A DNA stretch of 64,000 nt from Timema cristinae (lineage: Eukaryota > Arthropoda > Insecta > Phasmatodea > Timematidae). The notes beneath the pieces were generated by a model, which was not told the origin of the DNA, ran no database searches, and saw only the letters and a list, made by a program, of their open reading frames with translations. Below are positions 10,441-22,081 of the stretch, piece by piece (within the stretch, counting starts at the first letter, position 1; every line of letters begins with the position of its first letter). A program made the translations under genes and the position numbers. The DNA is taken from NCBI GenBank assembly GCA_039000515.1, contig JBCFYV010011164.1:45527159-45591158 (forward strand), in the 5' to 3' direction.

Positions 10441-11869
10441 TTAGATTTAGTTTACTTGTATCAAAATTCTGTTTGGGCAATGATTAATTCTAAATTACGT
10501 TTTGGTCAGTATTTATTTTCTATTTAACTTTATTTATTATATATGGGAACTGCAATTTTTGTAGAGGTCATGACAGCGCAGTTTGAATTTAGGGATATAA
10601 CTATTCAGGTAGACGTATATCATCCGCTTCACGGATTGTTTTGGTGCTATTTACTCCGCCATGTTTGGTGTGCGGGATGTTTAGTTATACCTTTTGAGTA
10701 TTTGGGTAAAATCATATTGAACGATCAATGCTACTGTCATTATTGGGGGATTGAATTTCCATTGATCCAAACCTTGTTGGTTAATCCTGGGGTCGCAAAC
10801 CCACGCTCTTAGTGTATTAGTATTGTTAATTGCAAGGTTATTCAATTTTAATGGTGCATCTGTATAATGAATCATGGTTTCATTTTTTGAGCTTTAGAAT
10901 AGCTGTGATGGTAACCTTTTTTGGGAACTCTCTCTTTTTCATAAGTTATCGGGGAGTCACCGATGGCGAATAGTCAATGTCTAGTGTTTATTGTTAGTAT
11001 GCGGGTTATTGTTCCTATATACAATCCTTGTCATTGTACTTTACGGATTTATATGGAGGTCAATTTAAAGGTTTGTTTATACTGTGGGTCACTTCGGTGG
11101 CCATCTTATTGCTTGGGGTCGTGCCCCATATCTTTGTTTGTATATAAGTTGTAATGGCCTTATTTTGCCTACGCCTAACTCCGGGCTTGTCCCACTCTTT
11201 TCTCATCGAGTATTGTTATTGTTATTATTGAAAATAAATCAACTCTCTTGTGACCAACCTGACTTTTATTTGGTATATAAATAAAGGGGGGTAGGGGGGT
11301 TACAGGTCCACAAATCCTTACTCGTTGTTAACTTGTAAAATAAAAACACACAGTTAAACACACAAATTACGAAACAACAGACACCGAAATCACACGAAAT
11401 AACACCTTATACGCATGAAATTTCACAACTTTGTTTGCAACTGACCGTAGGAAAGTTCGCTCATAGGGCGAACAATTCCAGTGAACAAAATCACTACCCT
11501 CACCATTTTTCTCAGTTTTGTTTGTAGAGCCGTCCTAACCAACTGAACACCGAACATTGTTTGGCGAACATCACAATGTTTGATGAAATTCCAACAAACA
11601 ATATTCGCCGGACATGTTTGTCTGGTACGGATGAGGCTTTAATGAAACGTTTAATTAGTGATAGCTCAAGGGGTAAGATAGTTTGAAAAAATGCACCCGC
11701 ATTATTGTAGAGAATGGAGGGAAAAAATACTTTTGTAAAACCATCCTGTATTCAAGCCACTAATTCACAGTTAATGGTAAGCCCGTTTGTTTCAGGTTAA
11801 ACACTTTAGAAATATTATATAAATATGTGTGTCTGGGACACAAAACTCGTAGCCCATTAGTGGAAAAGA
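10441..11869. other. Intergenic, no gene recognised
   Basis: The longest ORF, 10543-10812 (89 residues), has no motif and no splice context. Two AATAAA-like words near 11229 and 11279 are followed by a G-rich stretch (aaaggggggtaggggggtt). Nothing firm can be said. Confidence 0.35.
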
Positions 11870-12165
11870 TTGCCAATACTAATGTACCATTGCCCAGCGG
11901 ACGCCCGAATGTACTAATCGACATACTTTCCGTTGAGGCTCTTTCCATGTCCCGATTAGATGAGAGGAGGATGATAGTGAATATGAGGGCGTTAAACTGG
12001 TGGAAACCCTTGAACCTAACTTAAGCCTAACCAACCAAATCCTGGTGACCGTTGGTGTGATTCCACTTTTGGGGAAATTACCCAAGGTACCAGCCAGGAA
12101 TCGAAACCAAGAATCCTAGGCTTGTAACCAGATGTACTGACCACTATACCATGTGTTCGGTTGGG
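11870..12165 (-). mobile_element. SINE family B, minus-strand copy
   Basis: Read on the minus strand it matches 4312-4641: atggtatagtggtcagtaca, the B-box region, ggtaccttgggtaatttcc, ggatttggttggtta and the aatgtaccattgccc/gcgtccgc 3' region. The terminal hairpin is lost or diverged. Confidence 0.75.
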
Positions 12166-12857
12166 CAACTAGCTTACCGGTGAGAATACTTGGGCACTTA
12201 ATCAAACTTAAATAGTGTTTTAAATTCAGGCCAACAAGGAGAAACACAAGATTCTGTGTATGGATGTTCTATTTCTAGATATTTTATAATTCCTTTAGCA
12301 AAATAATACCGATAATTAATCCACATAAAATGCCAAACAAGATTTGTTGACAATAAGGAAATCGGGGTTTGGGTCCAAGGTCTAAGAAGGTTGGCAATCG
12401 AAACCCAACCGAGTGATCCTAGGGTTGTTTTTCATAAATTGTCAGCCCCTTTTCTCTCCTCGCAAATTCTAGTAGATTACCTCACAATTCTACCTTATTA
12501 CTATATGTTCCACTAGTGTAATTAACTGTATACAACCAAAAAACAGTAATAAGACGCAGTGAGATAAAAATTGTAAATACAAGAAAACTTCTCGCTAAAG
12601 ATACCTCTCAAAAATTGATTCATCTTTACGACGGACAGTTTAGGTTTCCTTGGAAGAGCAATTTGAGATCTTACGTTGAAGCAGCTTCCCAATAATGAAC
12701 ATGAACGTATATTTATGCATACCAATTTCTAAATAATGAACACGGGTCTATTTATTTTACAGTCCAGATACTAAAATTGTGTTTGTCTTAAGTGCAGCGT
12801 GAGCAGTCTCAATTTCTCCTGTAGGAGAAACAGTTCCATTGCTACAGTAGGCTAGAG
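12166..12857. other. Intergenic, no gene recognised
   Basis: AT-rich. A weak SINE-like remnant lies around 12350-12430 (ggggtttgggtccaagg). No ORF with support. Confidence 0.4.
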
Positions 12858-13188
12858 CAGTGGTTTCCAACCTTTTTTTTTCGTTTGCGCACACCTTAGA
12901 AGCCCATGTCCAAAAATTGTGCCCTTAGTTTTAGTACAATGTTTAATTATTACTACAGTAGTAAATACTTATAATTTATTTGTTGCAAATGAAAATAAAT
13001 GTTCTAATAATGGGATTAAAAAGCCATACAATAATGAGGTGAAATAAATGTTTAATATTTCATAGCTTCACACTGCTGGAATATGTATACTCTAGCTCTT
13101 TCCGCCATTATTAGAATATTTTCACTTACCCCAAAACTTTCTGTCACATACCCCTGAGGGTACACCTACCCCACGTTGGGAACCACTG
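12858..13188. mobile_element. hAT MITE, 331 bp, with terminal repeats and imperfect 8-bp target duplication
   Basis: The left end is cagtggtttccaacc. The right end is ggttgggaaccactg read as its inverted partner. The flanks ggctagag (left) and gactagaa (right) match at 6 of 8 positions, which fits a hAT 8-bp duplication. The interior is AT-rich and non-coding. Confidence 0.8.
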
Positions 13189-13560
13189 GACTAGAAAGAG
13201 GTGCAAGAGGACTTAAAATAAATCCCGAAGTAAAAATGCAGCTTGAAAATAACAATAACAATGAAAAAAATGCTTAACTTATTGAAACTATAATAAGGAA
13301 ATAGTGTTGAAATTTGTGAGCTCATTGATACACATTTTTAGTTATTCTGAAGTAAACAAAAAAAAAGTCCATACTTTAAGAATCCTTACTCTTTTTGGAG
13401 AAGAAATTAAGTTTTTTTCCCCTTCCTTTGTGAGTGATGTCCAACAGTAGTGATAATTTAATGCGGTATTATATTTTCTTTCTTTGAGTCATCTGGGTGA
13501 AAACCAAAAATAGATCCATGTATTCTTATTTAAAATACAATATTGACAGATCCTAAATCT

Positions 13561-13563
<3 letters not shown>
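13189..13563. other. Intergenic, nothing recognised
   Basis: AT-rich, no ORF or repeat structure noted. Confidence 0.4.

Positions 13564-13632
<69 letters not shown>
13564..13632. repeat. (AT)n microsatellite
   Basis: About 69 bp of uninterrupted alternating A and T. The Ile-Tyr repeat ORF across it is an artefact. Confidence 0.97.
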
Positions 13633-13633
<1 letters not shown>

Positions 13634-14092
13634 CTGGGTTTAAATATTTTGCTAGAAAATTTGATTATATTTTCCTTAAAATCATCAATCTATATTTTTT
13701 AATAACTAAGCTTATTTTACTTATAGGTAATTTATTTTAAACTCTTGCTTCTTCCTGAATTCTCAAACACACAGATTGAATAATAGAAGTGGGAATATTA
13801 TCTGTATAGCCACAGGTTTAAAAATAGTTTGGACACGTTTACATAAAATATACAAATATATATTAAACTAGCCTCTTTCATTCACTCACTGACATATTTT
13901 ATTTTAATGTACTGTACACTTTTTATATCAGGGGTACTAATGTCTCAATCTAGGAGGGATGGATAGAGAAGGTTCTCCAGAGGAAATGTCTTCGCATCAA
14001 TAGGAGGATAATAATAGGTTAACCACACTATAAATCACTTTGTAGGGATTCAAACCTCAACCTACTCATCATGGCAACGTCCAGTTATTTAC

Positions 14093-14335
14093 CCGGTTCG
14101 GTGGTTGCGTGGTTCAACGCGCTACTCTTGTAGTAGGCTAGATTGCCGAATACGGGGATATCGAGGCTCGAATTTGGCTGGTGTACTGAGGGTGGTTTTT
14201 CACTCTCCCTCAATGCAAATACTGGTACACTTCTTATAAATATAACCTTCCCCATCCATAAAACCACTAGCGTAATTAGTACATGAGAGTAACTTATAGC
14301 CTGAACAAGAAGTAAGAAATGCCGCTAAAAAAAAT
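14093..14335 (+). mobile_element. SINE family A, near full length
   Basis: Head cggttcggtggttgcgtgg, then ctactcttgtagtaggctag, ggctcgaatttggctggtgt, ttcactctccctcaatgc, cactagcgtaattagtacat and a tail reading gtaagaaatgccgctaaaaa. Confidence 0.8.
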
Positions 14336-14397
14336 TAGTCAAATTTTGAAAATAATTATAACCAATAGCATCGATGCACATACAGACTAAACGTAGG

Positions 14398-14615
14398 TCT
14401 TGTATAAAATAAATTCCTGGTGATGGGGAGATCGAGGTTTGAATACCAGCTGGTCGTACTGAGGGTTATATTTTCAAAATGGCTCCTCATGCTACCTTCA
14501 TGAAAATGAGGTAACAATAACTCTCAAATTTATTTTTCTCATTTCTACACCAATAGTGCAATTAAATGCAGACATCCCGGATGGAAATAAGACGCGGTGT
14601 AGCAACGAAAGTTGA
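14398..14615 (+). mobile_element. SINE family A, 5'-truncated copy
   Basis: Starts at cctggtgatggggagatcg, then gtttgaataccagctgg, gtactgagggt and a tail ggaaataagacgcggtgtagc. It lies 60 bp downstream of another A copy. Confidence 0.65.
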
Positions 14616-14989
14616 AAAAACAAAAAATTGGCAATAGGATTTTCCGTAATTACTGTAGCAGGCAACTGTATCCGTTTAATTTGCATTAAGAAATAGAAAC
14701 TTGAGAAATACAAAAAAATAAAACGTTTGTCTTGCTATCTTTAAACAACATTAATAATATATCTCAACAACAATAATTTAATGTGTAAAAAAAAATATTA
14801 TATTTCTTTCGCAGTCGAGAGCGAATCTCAAAATGGTTAATCAAATTAAGTTTGAAAATTCTCGTATCTTATATTACGTCCGTTTCTCTGTGAATGTTTA
14901 ATACCGTACATAGCTTAAACATTTCATTATGAAATAAACACAATTACAATAAATATTTTTTATTTTAGGTTTAAGTTATACTTACTCAC

Positions 14990-15215
14990 TCGCATTGGTG
15001 GGCATGGAGAATAAGGCGCAATTCTCGTTTGTTCTCCCAGTGACGAGTAAGTTGGAATCTGGATCGTGGTCAGATGTTATAAAGAGGTTTATCCTAAATG
15101 TTCTCTCATTTCACACAAAAGCGGGTAAGTTTGACTCCTTATCCCCACATTATCAGTGTAAATATTAGGTAAGCCATGAAGGGTAGTAAATTAGCTAATT
15201 TAAATAATAATGTTA
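14990..15215 (+). mobile_element. SINE family A, strongly diverged copy
   Basis: gcattggtgggcatggagaa, caatctcgttt-like head, aaaagcgggtaagtttgac and a tail trace aagccatgaagggtagtaa. Only the order of blocks identifies it. Confidence 0.45.
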
Positions 15216-15329
15216 TGTTAATTTTGCTCTATAATATGCATATGCTACTGTAAATGTGTTGAATGTAATGAGTTTGTAGAGTTAGCGGTGATTATACAAA
15301 GCTAATGATTAAGTTGGGGGATGTAAAAA

Positions 15330-15633
15330 TGTATTTACTATTTCACATACTCGCCGAAAGTTTTACAAAATAACTTGTGGGGTTTAATTTTATTCGCGTG
15401 GTGATATCAACAGTTGTTGAATATCTGCCATTAGCATGGCGGAATTATCTAACAAAATTTTAAGTGAAGAATAAATGTTGTATATAAATTCCAAGACACT
15501 CTTTCAAGATATTTTTAAAAAAAAAGTCGAGGTCACCATGTGAATAAAATTAAATGATATGTTTGTACTGAAGCAATATTTTACTTATTTTGTCAAAAAA
15601 AAATATTTTGCCATAAAAACTGCAAAAACACTG
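15330..15633 (-). mobile_element. MITE, copy 1 (pair of 24628-24947)
   Basis: In the reverse orientation it aligns over most of its length with 24628-24947, for example acagttgttgaatatctg at 15413 and the complement of cagatattcaacaactgttt at about 24831. The right end ...gccataaaaactgcaaaaacactg carries the terminal repeat; the left end is eroded. Confidence 0.6.
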
Positions 15634-15740
15634 TTTTTTTTCTCACGTCCTCTTCCGTTCCACATTAATAAGTCACGTAAAGATTAGGTTTGGTTCGGAT
15701 TATTTGTGCTAGTTTAGGTTTGGCTAGGTTATACCATTTT

Positions 15741-17236
15741 ATATACAACGTGTATATAAAACATTGCATCAAACTTAGGCAGGCTATTCCTTGGGTGAAA
15801 ATAGAATAATTCACATCAGAAACCTAGGGTCAATCTTGAATATTAAGGGTGGTATACACCCCTAAACATAGAGCTAAAAACGACTATTGTGTGAAATATT
15901 ATGAAGACTGATTAAGGTATTACAACGAATCTTTGTATACCACTTATTGAAACCTTGATCATTAATAAACTAAATGTGCTGTTACCATAACCCACCCCCA
16001 TCATGATTAAAGGGGGGGTTGTAACACTTTTTTCTACAATAAAATTTGTCAGAGTAATTATTACTTATTTTGACTTAAGATTACAAAACAAGGATTGAAA
16101 TTAACAATAAAGGTGTCTTGGAGAAACTGTCTATTTTTCCCCGTTTCCGAGATAATCATGCATGTTTGATTTCAAAGACAATTGTTAATTCCTGCCAGGT
16201 AGGCAACCAGTATAGCTGTTGCGTAGCCACCACGCTCTCCTTACCTTAATCCGTTAGACTTCTTTCTGTGGGGTTTTTTCAAAGTTTTGGTGTACGAGAC
16301 AGCCATTGAATCCAAGGAAGACCTGTTAGCCAGGCTAGGTGCTGAATGTGATAATGTTCAAGAAACACCACGTGTTTTCGATAGATTACGCCAGTCATTG
16401 ATACGCCACCTCAATTATTGCGATGACGTTAGGGGCCACTATTTTGAACACTTGCTATGAATCTGCTTTTGAAGCTAGGAATTAAAACATACAAGAACTA
16501 CGGTTATTATTTCTTAATTTAGCTTTCAATACTCCAATGAGTGTAATGATTAGAATCCCACCCAAGTGTGAACTGTGTAAGCATAACTTACTAATGTGAT
16601 AAATAGCAACACATCGGAGCTTATGAAGAAGGAAAAGTATCTGAGTTTCTCCATCATTACACACAAACCAGCCTTGTTTACCAAATTTACGTGATACATA
16701 GTCCACGTGCCGGTAAAAATGGTTAAATGACTGCAGTGCGAAGTAACACTGCGATTCTGGTTGCCTACCTGGCAGGCATTTACACTTGACTCTGAGCTCA
16801 AACTTGTGTGCTTATCTCAAAAATGTAAAAAGCTAGACAGTTTCTCCAAGGCACCTTTTTTTGTTAATTTTAATCCTTGTTTTGTAATCTTAAGTCAAAA
16901 TTAGTAGTAATTACTCTGACACATTTTATTGCAGAAAAAAGTGTTACAACCCCCTCCCTTTTTTTACATGATGGGGGTGGGTTACGGTAACAGCACATTT
17001 AGTTTGTTAATGATCAATGTTTCAATAAGTAGTATAAAAAGATTCGTTGTAATACCTTAATCAGTTTTCATAATATTTCACACAATAGTCGTTTTTAGCT
17101 CTATATTTAGGGCTGTATACCACCCTTAATATTCAAGATGGACCCTAGGCTGCTGATGTGAATTATTCTATTTTCACCCAAGGAATAGCCTGCCAAAGTT
17201 TGATGCAATGTTTTAGATACACGTTGTATAATACAG
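15741..17236. mobile_element. Mariner/Tc1-like element with very long inverted arms
   Basis: The arms at 15741-16223 and 16750-17236 are reverse complements over roughly 485 bp with only scattered mismatches. Shared landmarks in inverted order include aggctattccttgggtgaaa, taaaaacgactattgtgtga, aaatgtgctgttacc, gacttaagattacaaaacaa, gagaaactgtct and cctgccaggtaggcaaccag. Only about 525 bp lies between the arms, and it encodes the C-terminal end of a mariner/Tc1-type transposase on the plus strand. Usual mariner terminal repeats are far shorter, so this is either a fold-back derivative or two head-to-head fragments. The exact ends and a TA duplication could not be fixed. Confidence 0.75.
16227..16460 (+). 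pseudogene. Mariner/Tc1-type transposase, C-terminal fragment
   Basis: A 77-codon frame opens directly after a stop and reads PPRSPYLNPLDFFLWGFFKV, then VYETAIESKEDLLAR, and ends HYFEHLL before a stop. The P-SP-LNPLDFFLWG block is the conserved region around the last catalytic acidic residue (the D in LNPLD) of Tc1/mariner-type DDE transposases. The helical tail with R-RQ and a closing FEHLL is also usual for that group. The DNA-binding N-terminus and the first two catalytic residues are missing, because the inverted left arm occupies their place. It cannot encode a working enzyme. Confidence 0.8.
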
Positions 17237-17367
17237 TTCATGTAACATCCGTTCACTATATTTATAAAATCATTGGTAAATGTAGATAACTCCTATTATT
17301 TGTTAAATTGACCAATGGTTTCAGTGACTCTATTCACCGATAATTTTACAAAATTACGAACAAAAAA

Positions 17368-17467
17368 NNNNNNNNNNNNNNNNNNNNNNNNNNNNNNNNN
17401 NNNNNNNNNNNNNNNNNNNNNNNNNNNNNNNNNNNNNNNNNNNNNNNNNNNNNNNNNNNNNNNNNNN
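17368..17467. other. Assembly gap (100 N)
   Basis: Exactly 100 undetermined bases, the usual scaffold placeholder. The real length is unknown, and ORFs drawn across it are meaningless. It lies just beyond the long inverted-repeat element, a structure that often breaks assemblies. Confidence 0.99.
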
Positions 17468-17589
17468 TTAATAGTACATTTATTAATCTGTCATCACCAA
17501 GAGCAAAACCAAGGTACCCTAGACTTACCACTCTGTCCACTTAGTCATGGGAATGAGTAAGAATATGTTAAACGAACATTTTATTAACA

Positions 17590-17820
17590 ACGCTTCGATA
17601 GCTGCATGGTCTAAGGCATCACTATCGCAATGTACTGGACTGCATATCGAGGTTCAAACCCAGGTTGAGTGTAGCCCACTGTGGTTATTTTACCTAAATT
17701 GTTTTCCATTCTCCCTTTACGCAAAGGAGGGTAAACTTCCTCTAAATTTAACCTAGCTCATCCCTAACACATTAGCGTCAAAAAGCATCTGACCCAGAAG
17801 ATGCGGTGCTAAAAAAAACA
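17590..17820 (+). mobile_element. SINE family A
   Basis: Head agctgcatggtctaaggc, ggttcaaacccaggttgagt, ttttccattctccctttacg, cattagcg and tail gaagatgcggtgctaaaaaa. Confidence 0.75.
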
Positions 17821-18403
17821 CAATTTGAAAGGGCGGTAAAATTCCCTACAAAAAACTTTAATCAGAGCGAACTCGTCCTAAGCACATCATTGGAGGCTGT
17901 GTGTTCTAGATCGTGTTTTTCGAACGGCCTAGAAACCCCGCGTTGTTTGTTTGTAACGTGTGTTTTATCAGGGACTTCTTGAGAGCATACCCACCTGGGC
18001 CCAATCATCAGAGGGAAATACTCCTACCCACTCGTATTCTTGCCACTAATTACTCCTTGAAACCCTCCATCGAACTTCCAATAAGAATCTCCTCTAGAGT
18101 AGACGCACCGCTGATAAGAGACAAGTTTTTAAATGCGATGCCTTAGCATGTTTTGTGTACGTTCAACCCAAGGACTATCAACGACCTTATCACCAGTGGA
18201 TGTAAGGATAATTTGGAGAAAATTCAACTGGCATTAGTGCGATGAGAGGATGGGAAAATCACAGTTAAAATCATATGCGTAAAAGAATTCCAAGTTCATC
18301 TTGCACAAGAAATGTCTCCACCGTTAACCTCTCAGCCACAACTTTAGGTTTACATATCTCAGAATTTACCTAGAGAAATAGAGTGGTTAAATACATTGTG
18401 AAG
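17821..18403. other. Intergenic; one uncharacterised ORF
   Basis: The 77-residue ORF 17913-18146 has no recognisable motif. It is slightly less AT-rich than its flanks, and a transposon origin is possible but not shown. Confidence 0.35.
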
Positions 18404-18662
18404 ACCCTCTTTGGAGGCCGCATGGTCTAATACGCTACTCTCACAATAAACTAAATTAACAATGACGAGGAGATCAAGATTTGAATCTTGGCAGGGTGTA
18501 CTGAGGTTTTTTTCCTAAATTATTTTTCCCACCCACCTTCCACGCAAATGTTGGTACACTTCCTATAAACGAAACCTTCCTTATCCATAAAAACCATTGG
18601 CGTAACTAGTACATCAGCGTATATCGCAAATGGGTAATTAGACTCGATGATCAAAAAAACAT
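18404..18662 (+). mobile_element. SINE family A, near full length
   Basis: ctttggaggccgcatggtct, ctactctcacaataaactaa, atttgaatcttggcagggtg, tccacgcaaatgttggtaca, ccattggcgtaactagtaca, tail atcgcaaatgggtaattaga. Confidence 0.75.
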
Positions 18663-19536
18663 ACATTGTGGAGGTAGATCCAACCCCTCAAATACTCCCT
18701 TAACCCCCCGAGATGATCAAACACGTTAACACTCTGTAGGCACACCCAATAAAATAGCTGTGCAGGAAAATGAGATCGTTGAACTCTGCTATACTACCAA
18801 AGGCAATAACCTTGAAAGTGTCTATTTCTAGCTCTCCGAAGCAATAATTGGCTGTCCATCATAAGACAACGGGTGGGGCGGTCTTTCATAATGCAGGTGA
18901 AATACCACCCCATCCCCTATTACCGAGACAACTTCCACCAAGGCGCATCACCCACCACGCGACGATAAATCACGAGTATCGACTTTGTTCAACCTTTTCT
19001 TGACCTCATTCAAAACCTTCCTTCAGAATCCGAAAGTTGTGGAAGCACATCCCCCGACCTTAAACGATGACGTCACAAGATACATGAGACGTCTATGGAC
19101 ATTTCAATGCTGAATTGCCGAAGAAAATTAATTTGAAGATTTTCTGGGGCTACCTAAAGATTGATAATATCCCTATCAACCAACCTAAAATATTACTAAA
19201 TCTATGTTTACTATTACTATTATATGCACTTGTGGCTGGGTGGTCTAGGGCGTTATACTTGCCTGACATTTGTTCGTCATTGATGGGGAAAAGAAGAATT
19301 AGTAGTGAGATTCTTAGTGAGCCGAACCAATCACAGCGCAATTTTCGGGATGACCGGCGATGGTCGAAGTTTGGATAACGAACTAGTTTATCATCATCAC
19401 AATGTTTGTTTCTAGATGTTACACAGCTCAAAGAACGATGACTGATGTTAGGGTTGCTCTACAATTAGCCGCAACCGCTTGACGCACACGTAACCTCAAT
19501 TATCTTCTGCCATTTAAAATTATATTCATTAACAGT
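18663..19536. other. Intergenic, no gene recognised
   Basis: A faint SINE-like head (gtggctgggtggtctagggc) lies at about 19230-19320. The 87- and 93-residue ORFs overlapping it on both strands lack support. Confidence 0.4.
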
Positions 19537-20304
19537 CTTGAATATTAATAACTTTCAGTAGATACAATGGTACATCCTTATTCATTCTTGTTGGTCGACA
19601 TTACTTCTCACGACTTCACTTAGGACAAGCTGGTGCGACTGGTCGTAGATGATCCATTACAAAGCATGTGATTAATTTAAATTGGACATCGAGCTTATAA
19701 AAATACTTTGTGAAATTATGGAGTTTGAAACATAACATTTTATTATTAACCTTTACAAATTTTATAGAACCTTAGAATGAGACATTTCTGCCTCATTTTA
19801 TTCTAACAGGTTAGCTCGACAGGGGAACAATGTGTTTGTTAGTTGTGGTTTATTATCCTGGCGTAGGAAATACAAACGATTTAAAAATAAATGGCCTTCA
19901 AAAAGATTCAACCCTTTCACTGGGTTACGCTAAATTTTTTTTAAAGTGAAAGCGAAACCTTGACACGATTGTTTTTGTGTTATAAATTGAGGCGAGATGA
20001 TGATTACTCATTGGTGGATCCTTCCTCGAGAACCGTGGGGTTAACGATTAACTGCACGTCTCAACATGAGAAGAAGGGAGTACAATCGCTTTTTCGCAGT
20101 CAAACATTAAGGAGATTAATTAATCACACGACTCGCGGCTTAGCAGTCACGAGATAAGGATGGGAAATAATCACTTAAGCTCTATTTTTATCGTAAAGGC
20201 ATTAGTTATTATTAATATGTTAAAAACAAAATGCAAGAAAAAAACTAGATTAATAAATGTAATACTTATTTTATGTGTTATAAGATCCTATTAATACAAT
20301 AAAC

Positions 20305-20603
20305 CAGCCTCGTGGAATAGTGTTCAGTACACTTCGCTATGAGCTTAGAGGTTCAGGGTTCGATTCATGACTAGTGCCTTGGATATTTTTCCTGAAAGGA
20401 TTCACCCCCAACGGTCATCAGGGTTTGGTTAATTAGTCCATCCTCACTAACACCATCACCTCATCTCATGGAGACATAGAAAAAGCCTCCACGGAAAGGA
20501 TGTACTATTAGTACATTCGGGCGTTCTCTGGACAACGGTACATTAGTACGGCTAATCTTTCCACTACTGGGCTACGATTGACGTAGCCCAGACACGCAAT
20601 TTT
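20305..20603 (+). mobile_element. SINE family B, full copy
   Basis: tRNA-like head cctcgtggaatagtgttcag with B-box-like gttcagggttcgattcatga. It is followed by gccttggatatttttcctga, ggtcatcagggtttggttaa, catcacctcatctcatggag, aaagcctccacggaaaggat and the closing hairpin gggctacgattgacgtagccc. Confidence 0.85.
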
Positions 20604-20889
20604 GATATGACATCAAAATCTAGCGCCAACTAATAACAAACACATGATCATTAAGAACGACTAAGGTGTATCTTGTTTTTAAAGGAGTTGAAGTAGTGCT
20701 CTCAAACTATTAACTTCTAGTTCATTCAACCAAAAAAAAAAGTTTTAGTTGAGGTTATAATAGTTATATCGATTATTGTTGTTTCATCTAACTGTCTGTA
20801 AACGATATAAATATTCAGTGTTTCAATAAACAGGACTCCCAGGTTATGAATAGCGTAATGAACCAATATAAACATATGCTCTTATTCTA

Positions 20890-21120
20890 ACCAGCCTTGG
20901 TGGGTACTCGGGATGCACGTGAGGCTTGCTTAGTCAGTTTGCTGGTGACACGGAGATTGGGGTTTATACTCCAGGTAGCCCTACTGAGGGTGGATCTTCC
21001 TAAATGCTCTAACAGTCTCCCTCCACGTAAATATTGATACATTATATACCTGCCCTACTATCCTATAGTAACTAAATTGCCTCCATGCTGGATAGACTCG
21101 GTGTAAATACGACCCTACAA
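20890..21120 (+). mobile_element. SINE family A, diverged
   Basis: accagccttggtgggtactc, ttgctggtgacacggagatt, ctactgagggtggatcttcc, tctccctccacgtaaatatt. The tail is lost apart from ggatagactcggtgt. Confidence 0.6.
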
Positions 21121-21187
21121 TATACAATTTTAGGTCCTTGTTTGGAATTGAAGCAAGAGACAGACTAGATTGTAGTGGAATTTTTTT

Positions 21188-21437
21188 TAGCACCACGTCT
21201 TACTAGCCATTCAGGTTGTACGAATATGTAATCTAATAATTACTCTAATGTGATAGGGATGAAGAAGATTGTATTTAAAGGAATTGTTCCCGCATTTGTG
21301 TGTAGGGAATAAGGAAAACCATTAAAAGAAAAAAAGCTTATTACATCTGACTGGGATTCAAACCCCGAAACCATTGTCTTCGGCAGTCCAGTATATTACT
21401 AGAGTGAAGCCTTGGACTATGCAGACACCGAAATGGG
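21188..21437 (-). mobile_element. SINE family A, minus strand
   Basis: Read on the plus strand it begins with the inverted tail tagcaccacgtcttactagc. It continues through cccgcatttgtgtgtaggga and gattcaaaccccgaaacc, and ends with the inverted head gccttggactatgcagacac. Confidence 0.75.
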
Positions 21438-21448
21438 TGTCGCGCTTA

Positions 21449-21572
21449 GGGGCCCTCCATAAACTACGTAAATCTGTTGAGAGGGGAGGGTGAGCTCTAA
21501 TGTCTACATGGTGTTACATGAGGGTAGAGAGATAAAAAATATAAGAAAATAGCATTACGTGGTTTATGGATC
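21449..21572. mobile_element. Short MITE
   Basis: Ends tccataaactacgtaa (left) and ttacgtggtttatgga (right) are inverted with one mismatch, with about 90 bp between. No coding. Confidence 0.5.
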
Positions 21573-22081
21573 AACTACTAGGTCACGTGAATTTTCCCCG
21601 CATTTAATACGAGTTAAAAAAGCTCTTTGTATCAACAAGAAATCTTTTGTCACAAAAAAGAAAAGAAGAAATAGATGATGTTAGACACGGAAAGGAGAAC
21701 AGATTTAGAAGGAAATAAGATTCCATTGGGAGCTCCCTCGAGCAGAGACGAAACCATTTTATCAAGAGGCAAACAAAAAGCTCTGCTACTTCCGTGGACA
21801 AGAGAGTATTGTTAGCAAGTGTTCTGAATATGTCTCCTACACTGTCTCGGTCTACATGCGATCAGCTTGTAAATAACAGAGATCTGTCGTTGTGACCTAA
21901 GGCTTCGTTTTGTGATCTACAATACTTCTAGATTAAAAGATTTGGTTTTAAGGGCCATTATTTTTGTCATTCTAAGCCGCTTGTCATAAATGAAGTCGTG
22001 AGAAGTAATGTTGACCAATAAGAATTAATAAGGCTGTGTCTATTAAAAGTAAGTAATATTCAAGACATCTATACTAATATT

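Larger units (their letters stand above)
19537..22068. mobile_element. Candidate 2.5-kb element bounded by ~100-bp inverted repeats
   Basis: About 19537-19640 is the reverse complement of about 21975-22068. Shared landmarks are cttgaatatta, ttattcattcttgttgg (with two changes), cattacttctcacgacttca and gacaagc. Inside are three SINEs and a short MITE but no transposase ORF. It may be a non-autonomous DNA element enlarged by later insertions, or two inverted copies of a short repeat that happen to flank this DNA. Confidence 0.45.

Noticed and set aside
10543..10812. An 89-residue ORF downstream of the GC-richer island
   Set aside because: No recognisable domain and no splice site connecting it to the island.
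13543..13740. Ile-Tyr repeat ORF
   Set aside because: It is the translation of the (AT)n microsatellite.
17315..17560. ORFs across the N run
   Set aside because: They only exist because N codons were read as open.
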